This document shows, one piece after another, positions 1-5,703 of a DNA stretch of 6,294 nucleotides. Source of the stretch: an uncultured Desulfovibrio sp. (lineage in GTDB: Bacteria; Desulfobacterota; Desulfovibrionia; Desulfovibrionales; Desulfovibrionaceae); contig USBZ01000066.1 of the NCBI GenBank assembly GCA_900553065.1, positions 1-6,294 of the forward strand, written 5' to 3'. The notes under the pieces were generated by a model. It was not told the DNA's origin, did no database searches, and saw nothing but the letters and a program-made list of their open reading frames with translations. Made by a program: the position numbers and the translations under genes. Position 1 is the stretch's first letter; every line of letters begins with the position of its first letter.

Positions 1-50
<50 letters not shown>

Positions 51-62
51 GTTGCGGAGTAC

Positions 63-91
63 TTTTTGCCAGAATCCTCTGCAACAGTCAA
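63..91 (-). promoter_or_regulatory. Possible promoter of the tRNA-Ala gene
   Basis: On the minus strand TTGACT (91-86) matches the sigma-70 -35 hexamer at five of six positions. Seventeen bases on lies CAAAAA (68-63), a poor match to TATAAT. The position suits a tRNA, since transcription would begin a few bases before the mature 5' end at 50. The -35 box is good and the -10 box weak, so this is a candidate only. Confidence 0.35.
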
Positions 92-249
92 GTTAAAATT
101 TCCTTCAATACCATATTTGCGTCTCTCTTTTTCAGATTTTTCCGACCACTGCCGGAAAATCCCCTCTGCCTTTCTGCCGGTGTCAGTTCCCGGCATGGCT
201 TGTCATCATTCTGAAAAAATGAAATCCTCAAAAGAGCATGCTGCGCCAC

Positions 250-300
250 CGTTTCAGGAGGAGTTCCCCGCAGATGTCCTGCGCCGCTCATCCTGAAACG
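250..300. repeat. Perfect 10-bp inverted repeat enclosing an AGGAGG motif
   Basis: CGTTTCAGGA (250-259) is the exact reverse complement of TCCTGAAACG (291-300), with 31 bases between. The left arm runs into AGGAGG (256-261), a perfect Shine-Dalgarno sequence, and an ATG at 274 in frame with the downstream protein lies inside the loop. If transcribed, the arms could pair and bury part of the AGGAGG. Roughly one such arm pair within 100 bp is expected by chance per window of this size, so function is unproven. Confidence 0.5.
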
Positions 301-417
301 AAGACACGGCACGCCCTGTTCATAGGCCTTCAACTTTCCGGAAGCGGCGTTGCCTTGCCGTTTCCGACAACCTTCTGCCGGAGTACCGCAACCGTTCTCC
401 GGTCTCACGGACCGATC

Positions 418-1266
418 ATGAATCTGGAAACCTTGATTTCTCATACTCCCGTAACCGGCGAACCCGATTGTGCCGCCATTCTCTCCTCCCTGATCAGCAC
501 TATCATTGCCGACCCGGATCAGGCGCAGGCTCTGGGCTGGCTCGGCTCCTACACCTGCCCATCGCGCAACCCCGCATGGATCTGTCGCATAGACAGCTCC
601 GAACATATTTTCGGCATCCGCTTCGACGGTCAGGTCAAAGATGAGGAAGCCGGACATCCTGCCTGTCTGCGGGGCCTCTTCGGGCTCTATGTCTTCCCGC
701 CCGCGCAGTCTCCCATTCTGGACCGCTTCCCCCTGGAAGCGCTGCGCTTTGCCATTTCTCCTTACTATGACAGGGCGGTCTATGAATTTTCCGGCATGGA
801 AAGAGAACTCATGACCTTCCTGCTCGGACAGCTCCGCCTCGACGTTTCCCTCGACAAAAACGCCCTGGCGCTTACGCTGGATGCTCCCGCCCGGCACAAA
901 ATGATCGCCGTGGACGGCGTTCCCGCCGACAACGACTGGCTCGTCAGGCCCGGTGAAGCGGAATGCGACGTTCCCGCCTTCCGACTCTTCCTGCCTCTTT
1001 TCTCCGTGCTGGCCTCCACGCTGCAGTACAAGACCGGCGAAAAAGCTGCCGTATCCCGGGGATCCGTCACCATGCCGCGTCGCTGCTTCCACGCCGACGG
1101 CACCGTGGAAGACAGCAGGGATCAGCAGGAAATCATACTCAACATTACGGCCTCCTTCGGAGCCTCTCTGGCGACGGACGGAGAGCAGCTCACCCCCATG
1201 AACAGCATTCCCTCCATGCCCCGCATGCCGATGCCGCAGCAGGAGCAGGCTCCGGAACAGCGCTGA
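418..1266 (+). CDS. Uncharacterised 282-residue cytoplasmic protein
   Basis: I do not recognise this family. The ATG at 418 begins a 282-residue protein (MNLETLISHTP...) with no signal peptide or clear membrane helix, so it is probably cytoplasmic. The body is a mixed globular sequence. The last 22 residues form a low-complexity tail rich in Met, Pro and Gln, which is probably disordered. The start is uncertain: only a weak GGA (409-411) precedes 418. The same frame is open upstream to an ATG at 274, which has AGGAGG at 256-261 but an unusually long 12-base gap; the extra residues look unlike a natural protein N-terminus. A strong terminator directly follows, so this is probably the last or only gene of its transcript. 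An open frame on the opposite strand (88-1353) is judged to be its shadow. Confidence 0.7.
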   Translation: MNLETLISHTPVTGEPDCAAILSSLISTIIADPDQAQALGWLGSYTCPSRNPAWICRIDSSEHIFGIRFDGQVKDEEAGHPACLRGLFGLYVFPPAQSPILDRFPLEALRFAISPYYDRAVYEFSGMERELMTFLLGQLRLDVSLDKNALALTLDAPARHKMIAVDGVPADNDWLVRPGEAECDVPAFRLFLPLFSVLASTLQYKTGEKAAVSRGSVTMPRRCFHADGTVEDSRDQQEIILNITASFGASLATDGEQLTPMNSIPSMPRMPMPQQEQAPEQR

Positions 1267-1295
1267 TCCGACATCACTCCGTAACAGGCCTTCCG

Positions 1296-1337
1296 TCGTC
1301 CGGCTGCAGGATCCTTTCCGCAGCCGGACGATTTTTT
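1296..1337 (+). terminator. Rho-independent terminator after the 282-residue protein gene
   Basis: TCGTCCGGCTGC (1296-1307) pairs perfectly with GCAGCCGGACGA (1320-1331) as a 12-bp GC-rich stem, with a 12-base loop containing GGATCC. Six T residues (1332-1337) follow immediately. It starts 29 bases after the stop codon at 1266, and its orientation fits the plus-strand gene. Confidence 0.93.
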
Positions 1338-1592
1338 CCGCGCCTGCCGACATTCTGACTCCTTCTCTCCTCCCCTCCCCCAGACGTTACCATATCTCCA
1401 TACAGACGACATAAAGACGTCATCATCATGGTGCTCTATAGGACGCGAAGGAAACATCCCTTCCTGCGGAATGTTCATGTAGTCTACGAAGTCTGTTCAT
1501 CGGCATAACTGCCTGCGCCGGAAATGAAGTCCGACTGCAATTCTGCCGCAATACAGATCCGCAGGAACATGTCCTTCAAACCACGCAAAGAC

Positions 1593-1607
1593 TATTGTTC
1601 CACAATA
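1593..1607. promoter_or_regulatory. Short palindrome, candidate operator for the exported phosphoesterase
   Basis: TATTGT (1593-1598) and ACAATA (1602-1607) form a perfect 6-bp palindrome around TCC. It ends 13 bases before the ribosome binding site and 26 bases before the start codon, where a repressor site is often placed. One or two palindromes of this size are expected by chance in the window, so only its position makes it notable. Confidence 0.25.
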
Positions 1608-1620
1608 CAGAGATATTTCA

Positions 1621-1627
1621 GGGGAGA
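1621..1627 (+). promoter_or_regulatory. Ribosome binding site fixing the phosphoesterase start
   Basis: GGGGAGA lies six bases before ATG 1634. The same frame also opens at TTG 1595, but no Shine-Dalgarno sequence precedes that codon. Starting there would add 13 residues in front of the Tat signal peptide. ATG 1634 is therefore preferred. Confidence 0.85.
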
Positions 1628-1633
1628 AACATC

Positions 1634-2623
1634 ATGGCAAAGAATTTTGCTCGCCGCGACATTCTGAAGATGGGCATGGCCGTTACGGCCTGTGCCGCCG
1701 CCGGAGTGCTGGCCGGAACCAACTCCGCCAAAGCCGGCAACGATGCCCGCATTCTCAAGGCCGGCATCATCACCGACATGCACAAGACCAGCAAGGCCGA
1801 CAGCAGCACCCGCATCTACTCCAGCGCCACCGACAAGATGAAGGTCTTCATCGAAGCCATGAAGAAGGAAAAACCCGCCTTCATCATAGAACTCGGCGAC
1901 TTCGTGGACACCCTTGCTCCGGGCACCGATCCTGCCGCCAACCTGCGCGACATCGAAACGCTGTTCACCTCGTTCGGCGGCCCCGCCTACCATGTGCTGG
2001 GCAACCATGACTTCGACAATCTCAAGCGCGAAGCCTTCCTTTCCGGCGTGACCAACACCGGCATCGAAAAAGGAAAGACCTACTATTCCTTCGACGCCGA
2101 TGGCGTGCACTGCATCGTGCTTGATGCCGACTATACGCCCGGCAAGTTCCGTCCCTACGACATGAACACCCCTGAAGATACGTTCTGGACCTGGGTGGAC
2201 ACCATCATTCCGCCCCAGGAACTGGAATGGCTGAAGGAAGATCTCAAGAAGACCGACAAGCCCGTGATCGTGTTCAGCCATCAGACGCTCGACCGTGTGG
2301 ACGAACAGGATCACAACATCAAGAACGCCTCCGTCGTCCGCGCCATTCTGGAAGAAAGCGGCAAGGTGCTCGCCGTCATTTCCGGCCACGATCACCAGGG
2401 CGGCTACTCCAACATCAAGGGCATTCACTATGTGGTGCTGAACGGCAACGTGGGTGTGAACGACACCCGCACCTGGGAAGCCACCAGCACGGAAAAGGGA
2501 CGAGGTCTCCACAACGACAACCAGTTCTGCGTGCTTGAAGTCAGCAGAAAGGACAAGACCTACACGCTCTCCATCGAGGGTTACGGTCGTCAGCCCAGCT
2601 ACGAACTGGAAAGAACGCTCTGA
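1634..2623 (+). CDS. Tat-exported calcineurin-like metallophosphoesterase
   Basis: A 329-residue secreted phosphoesterase. The N-terminus has a twin-arginine motif (ARRDILKMG, residues 6-14), an Ala-rich hydrophobic core and a likely cleavage site after AKA (32-34), so the folded, metal-loaded enzyme should reach the periplasm. All five metal-site blocks of the calcineurin-like fold are present in order: D48-M-H50, G88-D89 with D92, G123-N124-H125-D126, H216 in FSHQ, and G251-H252-D253-H254. These predict a two-metal phosphomonoesterase, phosphodiesterase or nucleotide pyrophosphatase. The GHDHQGGY block followed by GIHYVVL recalls the Mn-dependent ADP-ribose/CDP-alcohol diphosphatase group, but that assignment is from memory and the substrate is unknown. 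The gene looks monocistronic: a 367-bp gap and a terminator precede it, and another terminator follows. A LacI-type regulator gene lies 170 bp downstream. Confidence 0.92.
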   Translation: MAKNFARRDILKMGMAVTACAAAGVLAGTNSAKAGNDARILKAGIITDMHKTSKADSSTRIYSSATDKMKVFIEAMKKEKPAFIIELGDFVDTLAPGTDPAANLRDIETLFTSFGGPAYHVLGNHDFDNLKREAFLSGVTNTGIEKGKTYYSFDADGVHCIVLDADYTPGKFRPYDMNTPEDTFWTWVDTIIPPQELEWLKEDLKKTDKPVIVFSHQTLDRVDEQDHNIKNASVVRAILEESGKVLAVISGHDHQGGYSNIKGIHYVVLNGNVGVNDTRTWEATSTEKGRGLHNDNQFCVLEVSRKDKTYTLSIEGYGRQPSYELERTL

Positions 2624-2648
2624 TCCCATCTTCCCCTTTCGGCTCGTC

Positions 2649-2682
2649 AAAGCTCCGTGTTTTCTCTGCACGGAGCTTTTTT
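2649..2682 (+). terminator. Rho-independent terminator after the exported phosphoesterase gene
   Basis: AAAGCTCCGTG (2649-2659) pairs perfectly with CACGGAGCTTT (2669-2679), an 11-bp stem with a 9-base loop, running into a six-T tract (2677-2682). It begins 26 bases after the stop codon and separates the phosphoesterase from the regulator gene. Confidence 0.95.
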
Positions 2683-2746
2683 GTGGCGTTCGGCTGTCCT
2701 GCCCCGGCGCTTTTACCGCGCGCTTCTGAAAACTGCGGCAGCATAT

Positions 2747-2775
2747 TTGACGAAAGAAAGGCTTCCCGTTAGCGT
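2747..2775 (+). promoter_or_regulatory. Possible promoter of the LacI-type regulator gene
   Basis: TTGACG (2747-2752) matches five of six bases of the -35 consensus. TAGCGT follows at 17 bases (2770-2775) but matches only three of six bases of the -10 consensus. Transcription would start around 2782, within the Shine-Dalgarno sequence, giving a very short leader. This is a weak candidate, although a promoter is needed somewhere between the terminator at 2682 and the start codon. Confidence 0.25.
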
Positions 2776-2785
2776 ACATACGGGA
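2764..2785. promoter_or_regulatory. Inverted repeat covering the regulator's ribosome binding site
   Basis: TCCCGT (2764-2769) and ACGGGA (2780-2785) are perfect 6-bp arms, 10 bases apart, centred between 2774 and 2775. The right arm contains most of the Shine-Dalgarno GGGAGA (2782-2787) of the gene starting at 2794. It could be a 22-bp operator for self-repression, common for LacI-family regulators, or an RNA hairpin that hides the ribosome binding site. It also overlaps the weak -10 candidate. Confidence 0.35.
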
Positions 2786-2793
2786 GAAACACC

Positions 2794-3876
2794 GTGAACG
2801 CGAAAAAAAAAGTGACGCTGGAAGACGTGAGCCGAGACGCCGGCGTATCGCTGAGTTCCGTTTCCATGATTCTCAACGCCAGAGCCGATGTGTCCTTTTC
2901 TCCGGAAACGGTGCAGAAGGTCCGGCAGTCCGCGAGGAAGCTCGGATACCACGCCCCGACAAGGCGCGCCAAAGGCAAGCTCCCGGGCCGGAACGTGGTG
3001 CTCATCGTCACGCCGAACATTGCCAACGCCTATTATTCGGGACTCGTGCAGGCCATACAGCAGGAAGCGGAACAACACAGCTTTTCCACACTCATCTTCA
3101 CCACCTACCGGGAAGCCCGCAAGGAAGAAGAAGTGATGGACATGGCCCTGGCGCTGGGCGCCGCTGGCATGATCTTCACGCTTACGCCCCAGAGCCTGCG
3201 CAAAGTGGAAAAGGTGAACGGCAAGATTCCCGTCGTGATTCTCGGCGACAAAAATTCCAGCCCCAAAGTCGATACCGTCGAGCTGGACAACTACAGCGCG
3301 GGCGTGCTCATAGGTCGCCACATGCTGCAGCTCGGCCACAGGCACATCGCCTTCATTTCGGCCATGATGAACGCCTCCAACGTCATTCGCCTCAGGAGGC
3401 TTCAGGGCGTCAGAGACATCTATACCGAACATCCCGGCTGCTCCGTACAGATATTCACCCGGGACTACACGCCCGATGAGGAGCTCAACAGCATCGATCT
3501 GGAACAGCGGATAGGCTATGAGCTCACCCTGGAATGCCTGAAGCGCAAAAGCCGCATTTCAGGCTTTGTTGCGGTCAACGACTTCATTGCCTACGGCGTG
3601 CTCGACGCCATTGCCGACAAAGGCTTCCGCGTTCCCGAAGACTACAGCGTCTGCGGCTTCAACAATCTTTCCTCCTCGCGCATTTCCCGCGTGGGCCTCA
3701 CCACCGTGGAACAGCAGACGCAGGAAAGAGGTCGCAAGGCCTTCAACATTCTCTACGAACGCATCTGCGGCAACAGTACCGTCGTCAGCGACATCACCCG
3801 CATGGAATATACTCATCGTCTTCTGGAGCGCCGTTCCACGGCGCCCTTCCGGCAGACGTCGCAGGAGAAATCATGA
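2794..3876 (+). CDS. LacI-family transcriptional regulator
   Basis: A 360-residue DNA-binding regulator of normal family length. The N-terminal helix-turn-helix is at residues 7-28 (VTLEDVSRDAGVSLSSVSMI), followed by the third helix and the typical KLGY of the hinge approach (49-52). From about residue 67 (VVLIV) to 350 runs the periplasmic-binding-protein-like sensor domain, including LGHRHIAFI, the FVAVNDFIAYGVLDA block and the C-terminal LLERRST motif. Members bind operators as dimers or tetramers and usually respond to a sugar or other small metabolite; the ligand here is unknown. GTG 2794 is the start because GGGAGA lies six bases upstream and the helix-turn-helix begins at residue 7. 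The stop overlaps the next gene's start (ATGA at 3873-3876). It may control itself through the inverted repeat at 2764-2785 and possibly neighbouring genes. Confidence 0.95.
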   Translation: MNAKKKVTLEDVSRDAGVSLSSVSMILNARADVSFSPETVQKVRQSARKLGYHAPTRRAKGKLPGRNVVLIVTPNIANAYYSGLVQAIQQEAEQHSFSTLIFTTYREARKEEEVMDMALALGAAGMIFTLTPQSLRKVEKVNGKIPVVILGDKNSSPKVDTVELDNYSAGVLIGRHMLQLGHRHIAFISAMMNASNVIRLRRLQGVRDIYTEHPGCSVQIFTRDYTPDEELNSIDLEQRIGYELTLECLKRKSRISGFVAVNDFIAYGVLDAIADKGFRVPEDYSVCGFNNLSSSRISRVGLTTVEQQTQERGRKAFNILYERICGNSTVVSDITRMEYTHRLLERRSTAPFRQTSQEKS

Positions 3877-4490
3877 AAACATCCGTTCTCTGTCTGTTGT
3901 CTCTGCTGCTGCTTTCCGGCTGCAGCAAACTGCCTTTTCAGCTGCCGTTCATGGGAGACGACACCCCGGTGCAGACCACGGAAAACGATGCCGCAACGCC
4001 CGAACGCACGCCGAGCTACGGAGTTTCTCCCGAAGCGCAGGCTTATCTTTCCGAGGCCATGGAATACTGGACCGACTCTGGAGAATGTACGAATCCGGAA
4101 AAAGCCGCGGCTCTGCTTGACTCCGCCATTGCCGCCGATCCGCTGGATCCCGCGCCGTATCTCATGCGCAGTCTTGCCCTGAGCGATCTCGGCTACCACA
4201 GCGAAGCCTTTGACGACGCCACCAGGGCCATCCGACTCTCGCCCACGGCGCAGGCCTATGCCACGCGCGGCCTGATCTGCCTGAAGCAGCACCAGCCGGA
4301 AGGCGCCAGGCGCGACTTTGAATACGCGGAAAGACTCAATCCCAAAGAGCCGCTCATCTATGTGTACCGGTCGGCAGGAGCCTTTCTCGAAGGGCGCGAC
4401 AGCGACGCCTGCGACGACCTTAAACATGCCTGCGAACTCGGGCACTGCCGCCCTTGGAACACGGCCGTGGAAAACAGGCTCTGCCGCTGA
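3873..4490 (+). CDS. TPR-repeat lipoprotein, probably outer-membrane
   Basis: A 205-residue lipoprotein. MKTS, a Leu-rich core (residues 5-14) and the lipobox LSGC place the lipidated cysteine at 17. Ser18 at +2 contains no Asp retention signal, so sorting to the outer membrane is likely. A Pro/Thr/Glu-rich linker (20-53) leads to tetratricopeptide-like helical repeats at about 75-92, 93-125, 126-158 and 159-190. Key residues include the A-x2-D-P pattern near 87-90 and S-P or N-P at the repeat ends (123-124, 156-157). The C-terminal 26 residues hold four cysteines (180, 187, 192, 204). TPR lipoproteins usually act as scaffolds in envelope complexes; the partner is unknown. ATG 3873 is preceded by AGGAGA (3863-3868) and overlaps the regulator's stop codon, so translation is probably coupled. 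Confidence 0.9.
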   Translation: MKTSVLCLLSLLLLSGCSKLPFQLPFMGDDTPVQTTENDAATPERTPSYGVSPEAQAYLSEAMEYWTDSGECTNPEKAAALLDSAIAADPLDPAPYLMRSLALSDLGYHSEAFDDATRAIRLSPTAQAYATRGLICLKQHQPEGARRDFEYAERLNPKEPLIYVYRSAGAFLEGRDSDACDDLKHACELGHCRPWNTAVENRLCR

Positions 4491-4518
4491 GCAAAGGACT
4501 CGCCTCTTCCCCGCCCCT

Positions 4519-4536
4519 TTCCGACACAGGTCGGAA
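4519..4536. repeat. Perfect 7-bp hairpin downstream of the lipoprotein gene
   Basis: TTCCGAC (4519-4525) and GTCGGAA (4530-4536) flank the four-base loop ACAG. It lies 28 bases after the lipoprotein stop. No T run follows on either strand, so it is not a classical terminator; it may protect the mRNA 3' end or be incidental. Confidence 0.4.
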
Positions 4537-4609
4537 CAGTATGTTGCGGGAGGCTCAACCGCGGCAGGGAGCTCTCCGATCCGGCACTTCCCCATTTCGC
4601 CCCTGCAGG

Positions 4610-4642
4610 AAAAGGCCGCAGCGAAAAACGCTGCGGCCTTTT
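4610..4642. terminator. Symmetric, probably bidirectional rho-independent terminator
   Basis: AAAAGGCCGCAGCG (4610-4623) pairs perfectly with CGCTGCGGCCTTTT (4629-4642), a 14-bp stem with an AAAAA loop. On the plus strand the stem ends in TTTTCT and terminates the lipoprotein transcript. On the minus strand the mirrored A run becomes TTTTCC, so it can also stop transcripts from the phosphodiesterase operon, though it lies about 195 bases past that stop codon. No better terminator is visible nearer to 4838. Confidence 0.88.
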
Positions 4643-4837
4643 CTGAGGAGGACTTAAGGGCAGGGGAACCCTCGGACAAAGCAGAAAAATCTGCGTACAG
4701 GCTGAAGGGGTATGCCGTGCAGAAAGGAGCCGCCTGAACGCGCCTATCTGCCCTGTTCTTTCCTTTCGTGCAAAGAGCCTTCGCCGCAGCCCGGGAAGGA
4801 CAAAAGCAAAGGAAAACGGTGTTGCCGGAAAGCGGGA

Positions 4838-5662
4838 CTATTCTTCCGTAGGATTCACGGAATCCAGAAAACGATAGGGGCCGGCATAGGTCGGCGTGCC
4901 GTAGATCTGGCAGACATGCGTATTCCACGCGCCGTCGCGCCAGTCATGCAGCAGATACCCGGGCGCTTCCATGACGAAGGTGTCGCCGCCTTCGGGAGAA
5001 AGGTCGAGGTCGATCTGCATGGAGGCGGCAGGCGCGGTAAGCGCCATCACTCCGGCCCACTGCGTGAAGATGGGACGATGCATGTGACCGCAGCACAGGC
5101 GCACCCAGGGAGCCTTTTCCAGAACGGCACGCAGCCGCTCGACATTCTCGTACGGCTCATCCATGGCGCCCATGCCCGTGATGAAGGGCGGATGATGCAT
5201 GAACAGCAGCGTCGGCACACCGGCGCGGCGCATGAGTTCCTTTTCCAGCCAGGCCGCACACCTTTCCGGCACATGCCCGGAATGGGATCCGGGACTCATG
5301 CTGTCCATCATGAGAAAACGTACGTCGTCCCTCTCCACGGCATAGCAAAGCTGGGGAGCCGTTTCCTCATTTTCAGGACACCAGCCCTTGAGAACGGCAC
5401 GCATTCTGTCGCGCCGGTCATGGTTGCCGGGCACGGCGTAAATGGGAATATTCAGGGGAGAAAAAGCGTCGTAGAGCATGCGGTAGGCATGCTCATCACC
5501 GCTGTCGGCCAGATCGCCGGTAATGACCATCATATCCGGCTTCTGGGCAAGGCCGAGAATATGCTTCGCCGCCACTTCAAGACACTTCGGAGTGTCCACC
5601 ACGCGGAACGAAAGCCGGCCGTCGCCACGAAGATGAAAATCGGAAATCTGAAGTATTCGCAT
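4838..5662 (-). CDS. GpdQ-like metal-dependent phosphodiesterase
   Basis: A 274-residue cytoplasmic metallophosphoesterase without a signal peptide. The metal ligands fall at the numbers I recall for Enterobacter aerogenes GpdQ, also 274 residues: D8, H10, D50, N80 and H156 coincide exactly, and the GHMH pair is H193/H195 against 195/197. The C-terminal blocks TYAGPYRF and PTEE also resemble the GpdQ end. GpdQ hydrolyses glycerophosphodiesters such as glycerophosphoethanolamine, and accepts other diesters. The related CpdA group cleaves 3',5'-cAMP, so cyclic-nucleotide hydrolysis remains an alternative. AAGGAT (5673-5668) lies five bases before the start, supporting ATG at 5662. The transporter gene ends 41 bases upstream on the same strand, so the two are probably cotranscribed. 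Confidence 0.9.
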   Translation of the reverse strand: MRILQISDFHLRGDGRLSFRVVDTPKCLEVAAKHILGLAQKPDMMVITGDLADSGDEHAYRMLYDAFSPLNIPIYAVPGNHDRRDRMRAVLKGWCPENEETAPQLCYAVERDDVRFLMMDSMSPGSHSGHVPERCAAWLEKELMRRAGVPTLLFMHHPPFITGMGAMDEPYENVERLRAVLEKAPWVRLCCGHMHRPIFTQWAGVMALTAPAASMQIDLDLSPEGGDTFVMEAPGYLLHDWRDGAWNTHVCQIYGTPTYAGPYRFLDSVNPTEE

Positions 5663-5673
5663 AGACTATCCTT

Positions 5674-5696
5674 GCGGGAGGGGGAATCCCTCCCGC
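5674..5696 (-). promoter_or_regulatory. Strong hairpin between transporter and phosphodiesterase genes
   Basis: GCGGGAGGG and CCCTCCCGC form a perfect 9-bp, nearly all-GC stem with a five-base loop, filling most of the 41-bp gap. In the minus-strand mRNA it follows the transporter stop by seven bases and ends one base before the AAGGAT ribosome binding site. No T tract follows on either strand, so simple termination is unlikely. It may stabilise the upstream message, be a processing point, or tune translation of the downstream gene. Confidence 0.75.
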
Positions 5697-5703
5697 GTCC
5701 GGG

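Larger units (their letters stand above)
51..417. other. Gene-free stretch between tRNA-Ala and the 282-residue protein
   Basis: No convincing protein gene is seen here. The tRNA-proximal end holds the candidate tRNA promoter. Positions 90-165 are more AT-rich than the flanks and contain a 7-bp inverted repeat, TTTTCCG (138-144) and CGGAAAA (153-159). The motif CTGCCGG recurs three times (about 150, 175 and 376). A perfect 10-bp inverted repeat spans 250-300. I could not identify a clear sigma-70 promoter for the downstream gene. Open frames crossing this stretch on either strand have no protein-like features I recognise. Confidence 0.5.
1267..1633. other. Gene-free stretch upstream of the exported phosphoesterase
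   Basis: After the terminator at 1296-1337 no protein gene is supported. The stretch is less GC-rich than the genes and carries several inverted repeats. These are TTCCTGCGGA (1461-1470) against TCCGCAGGAA (1558-1567), a perfect 10-bp pair 87 bases apart; TTCATCGGC (1496-1504) against GCCG and ATGAA (1517-1528) with a three-base bulge; and TATTGT/ACAATA at 1593-1607. The promoter of the phosphoesterase must lie here, but I could not pick convincing -35 and -10 boxes or a sigma-54 site. A structured 5' leader is possible. Confidence 0.5.
4491..4837. other. Gene-free stretch between convergent transcription units
   Basis: The lipoprotein gene ends on the left and the minus-strand phosphodiesterase gene ends on the right. 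The stretch contains a 7-bp hairpin at 4519-4536 with no T tract and the strong symmetric hairpin at 4610-4642. Positions 4643-4837 hold no gene or strong stem-loop that I can support. Open frames crossing the region lack recognisable protein features. Confidence 0.55.

Noticed and set aside
138..159. TTTTCCG/CGGAAAA inverted repeat as a terminator
   Set aside because: The stem is only 7 bp and AT-rich, and no gene ends next to it on either strand, so it is not supported as a terminator.
88..1353. Long minus-strand open frame of 421 codons opposite the 282-residue gene
   Set aside because: Its composition (Gly, Arg, Glu and Val rich) is what the reverse complement of a GC-rich gene gives, I recognise no motif in it, and the plus-strand terminator at 1296-1337 would lie inside its beginning.
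1431..1446. CTCTATAGG as a -10 box for the phosphoesterase promoter
   Set aside because: No acceptable -35 hexamer lies 16-18 bases upstream and the match to TATAAT is poor.
1592..2779. Minus-strand open frame of 395 codons opposite the exported phosphoesterase
   Set aside because: The plus strand carries a complete Tat signal and all metal-binding motifs; the opposite frame is Val/Gly/His rich, runs through the plus-strand terminator and shows no motif.
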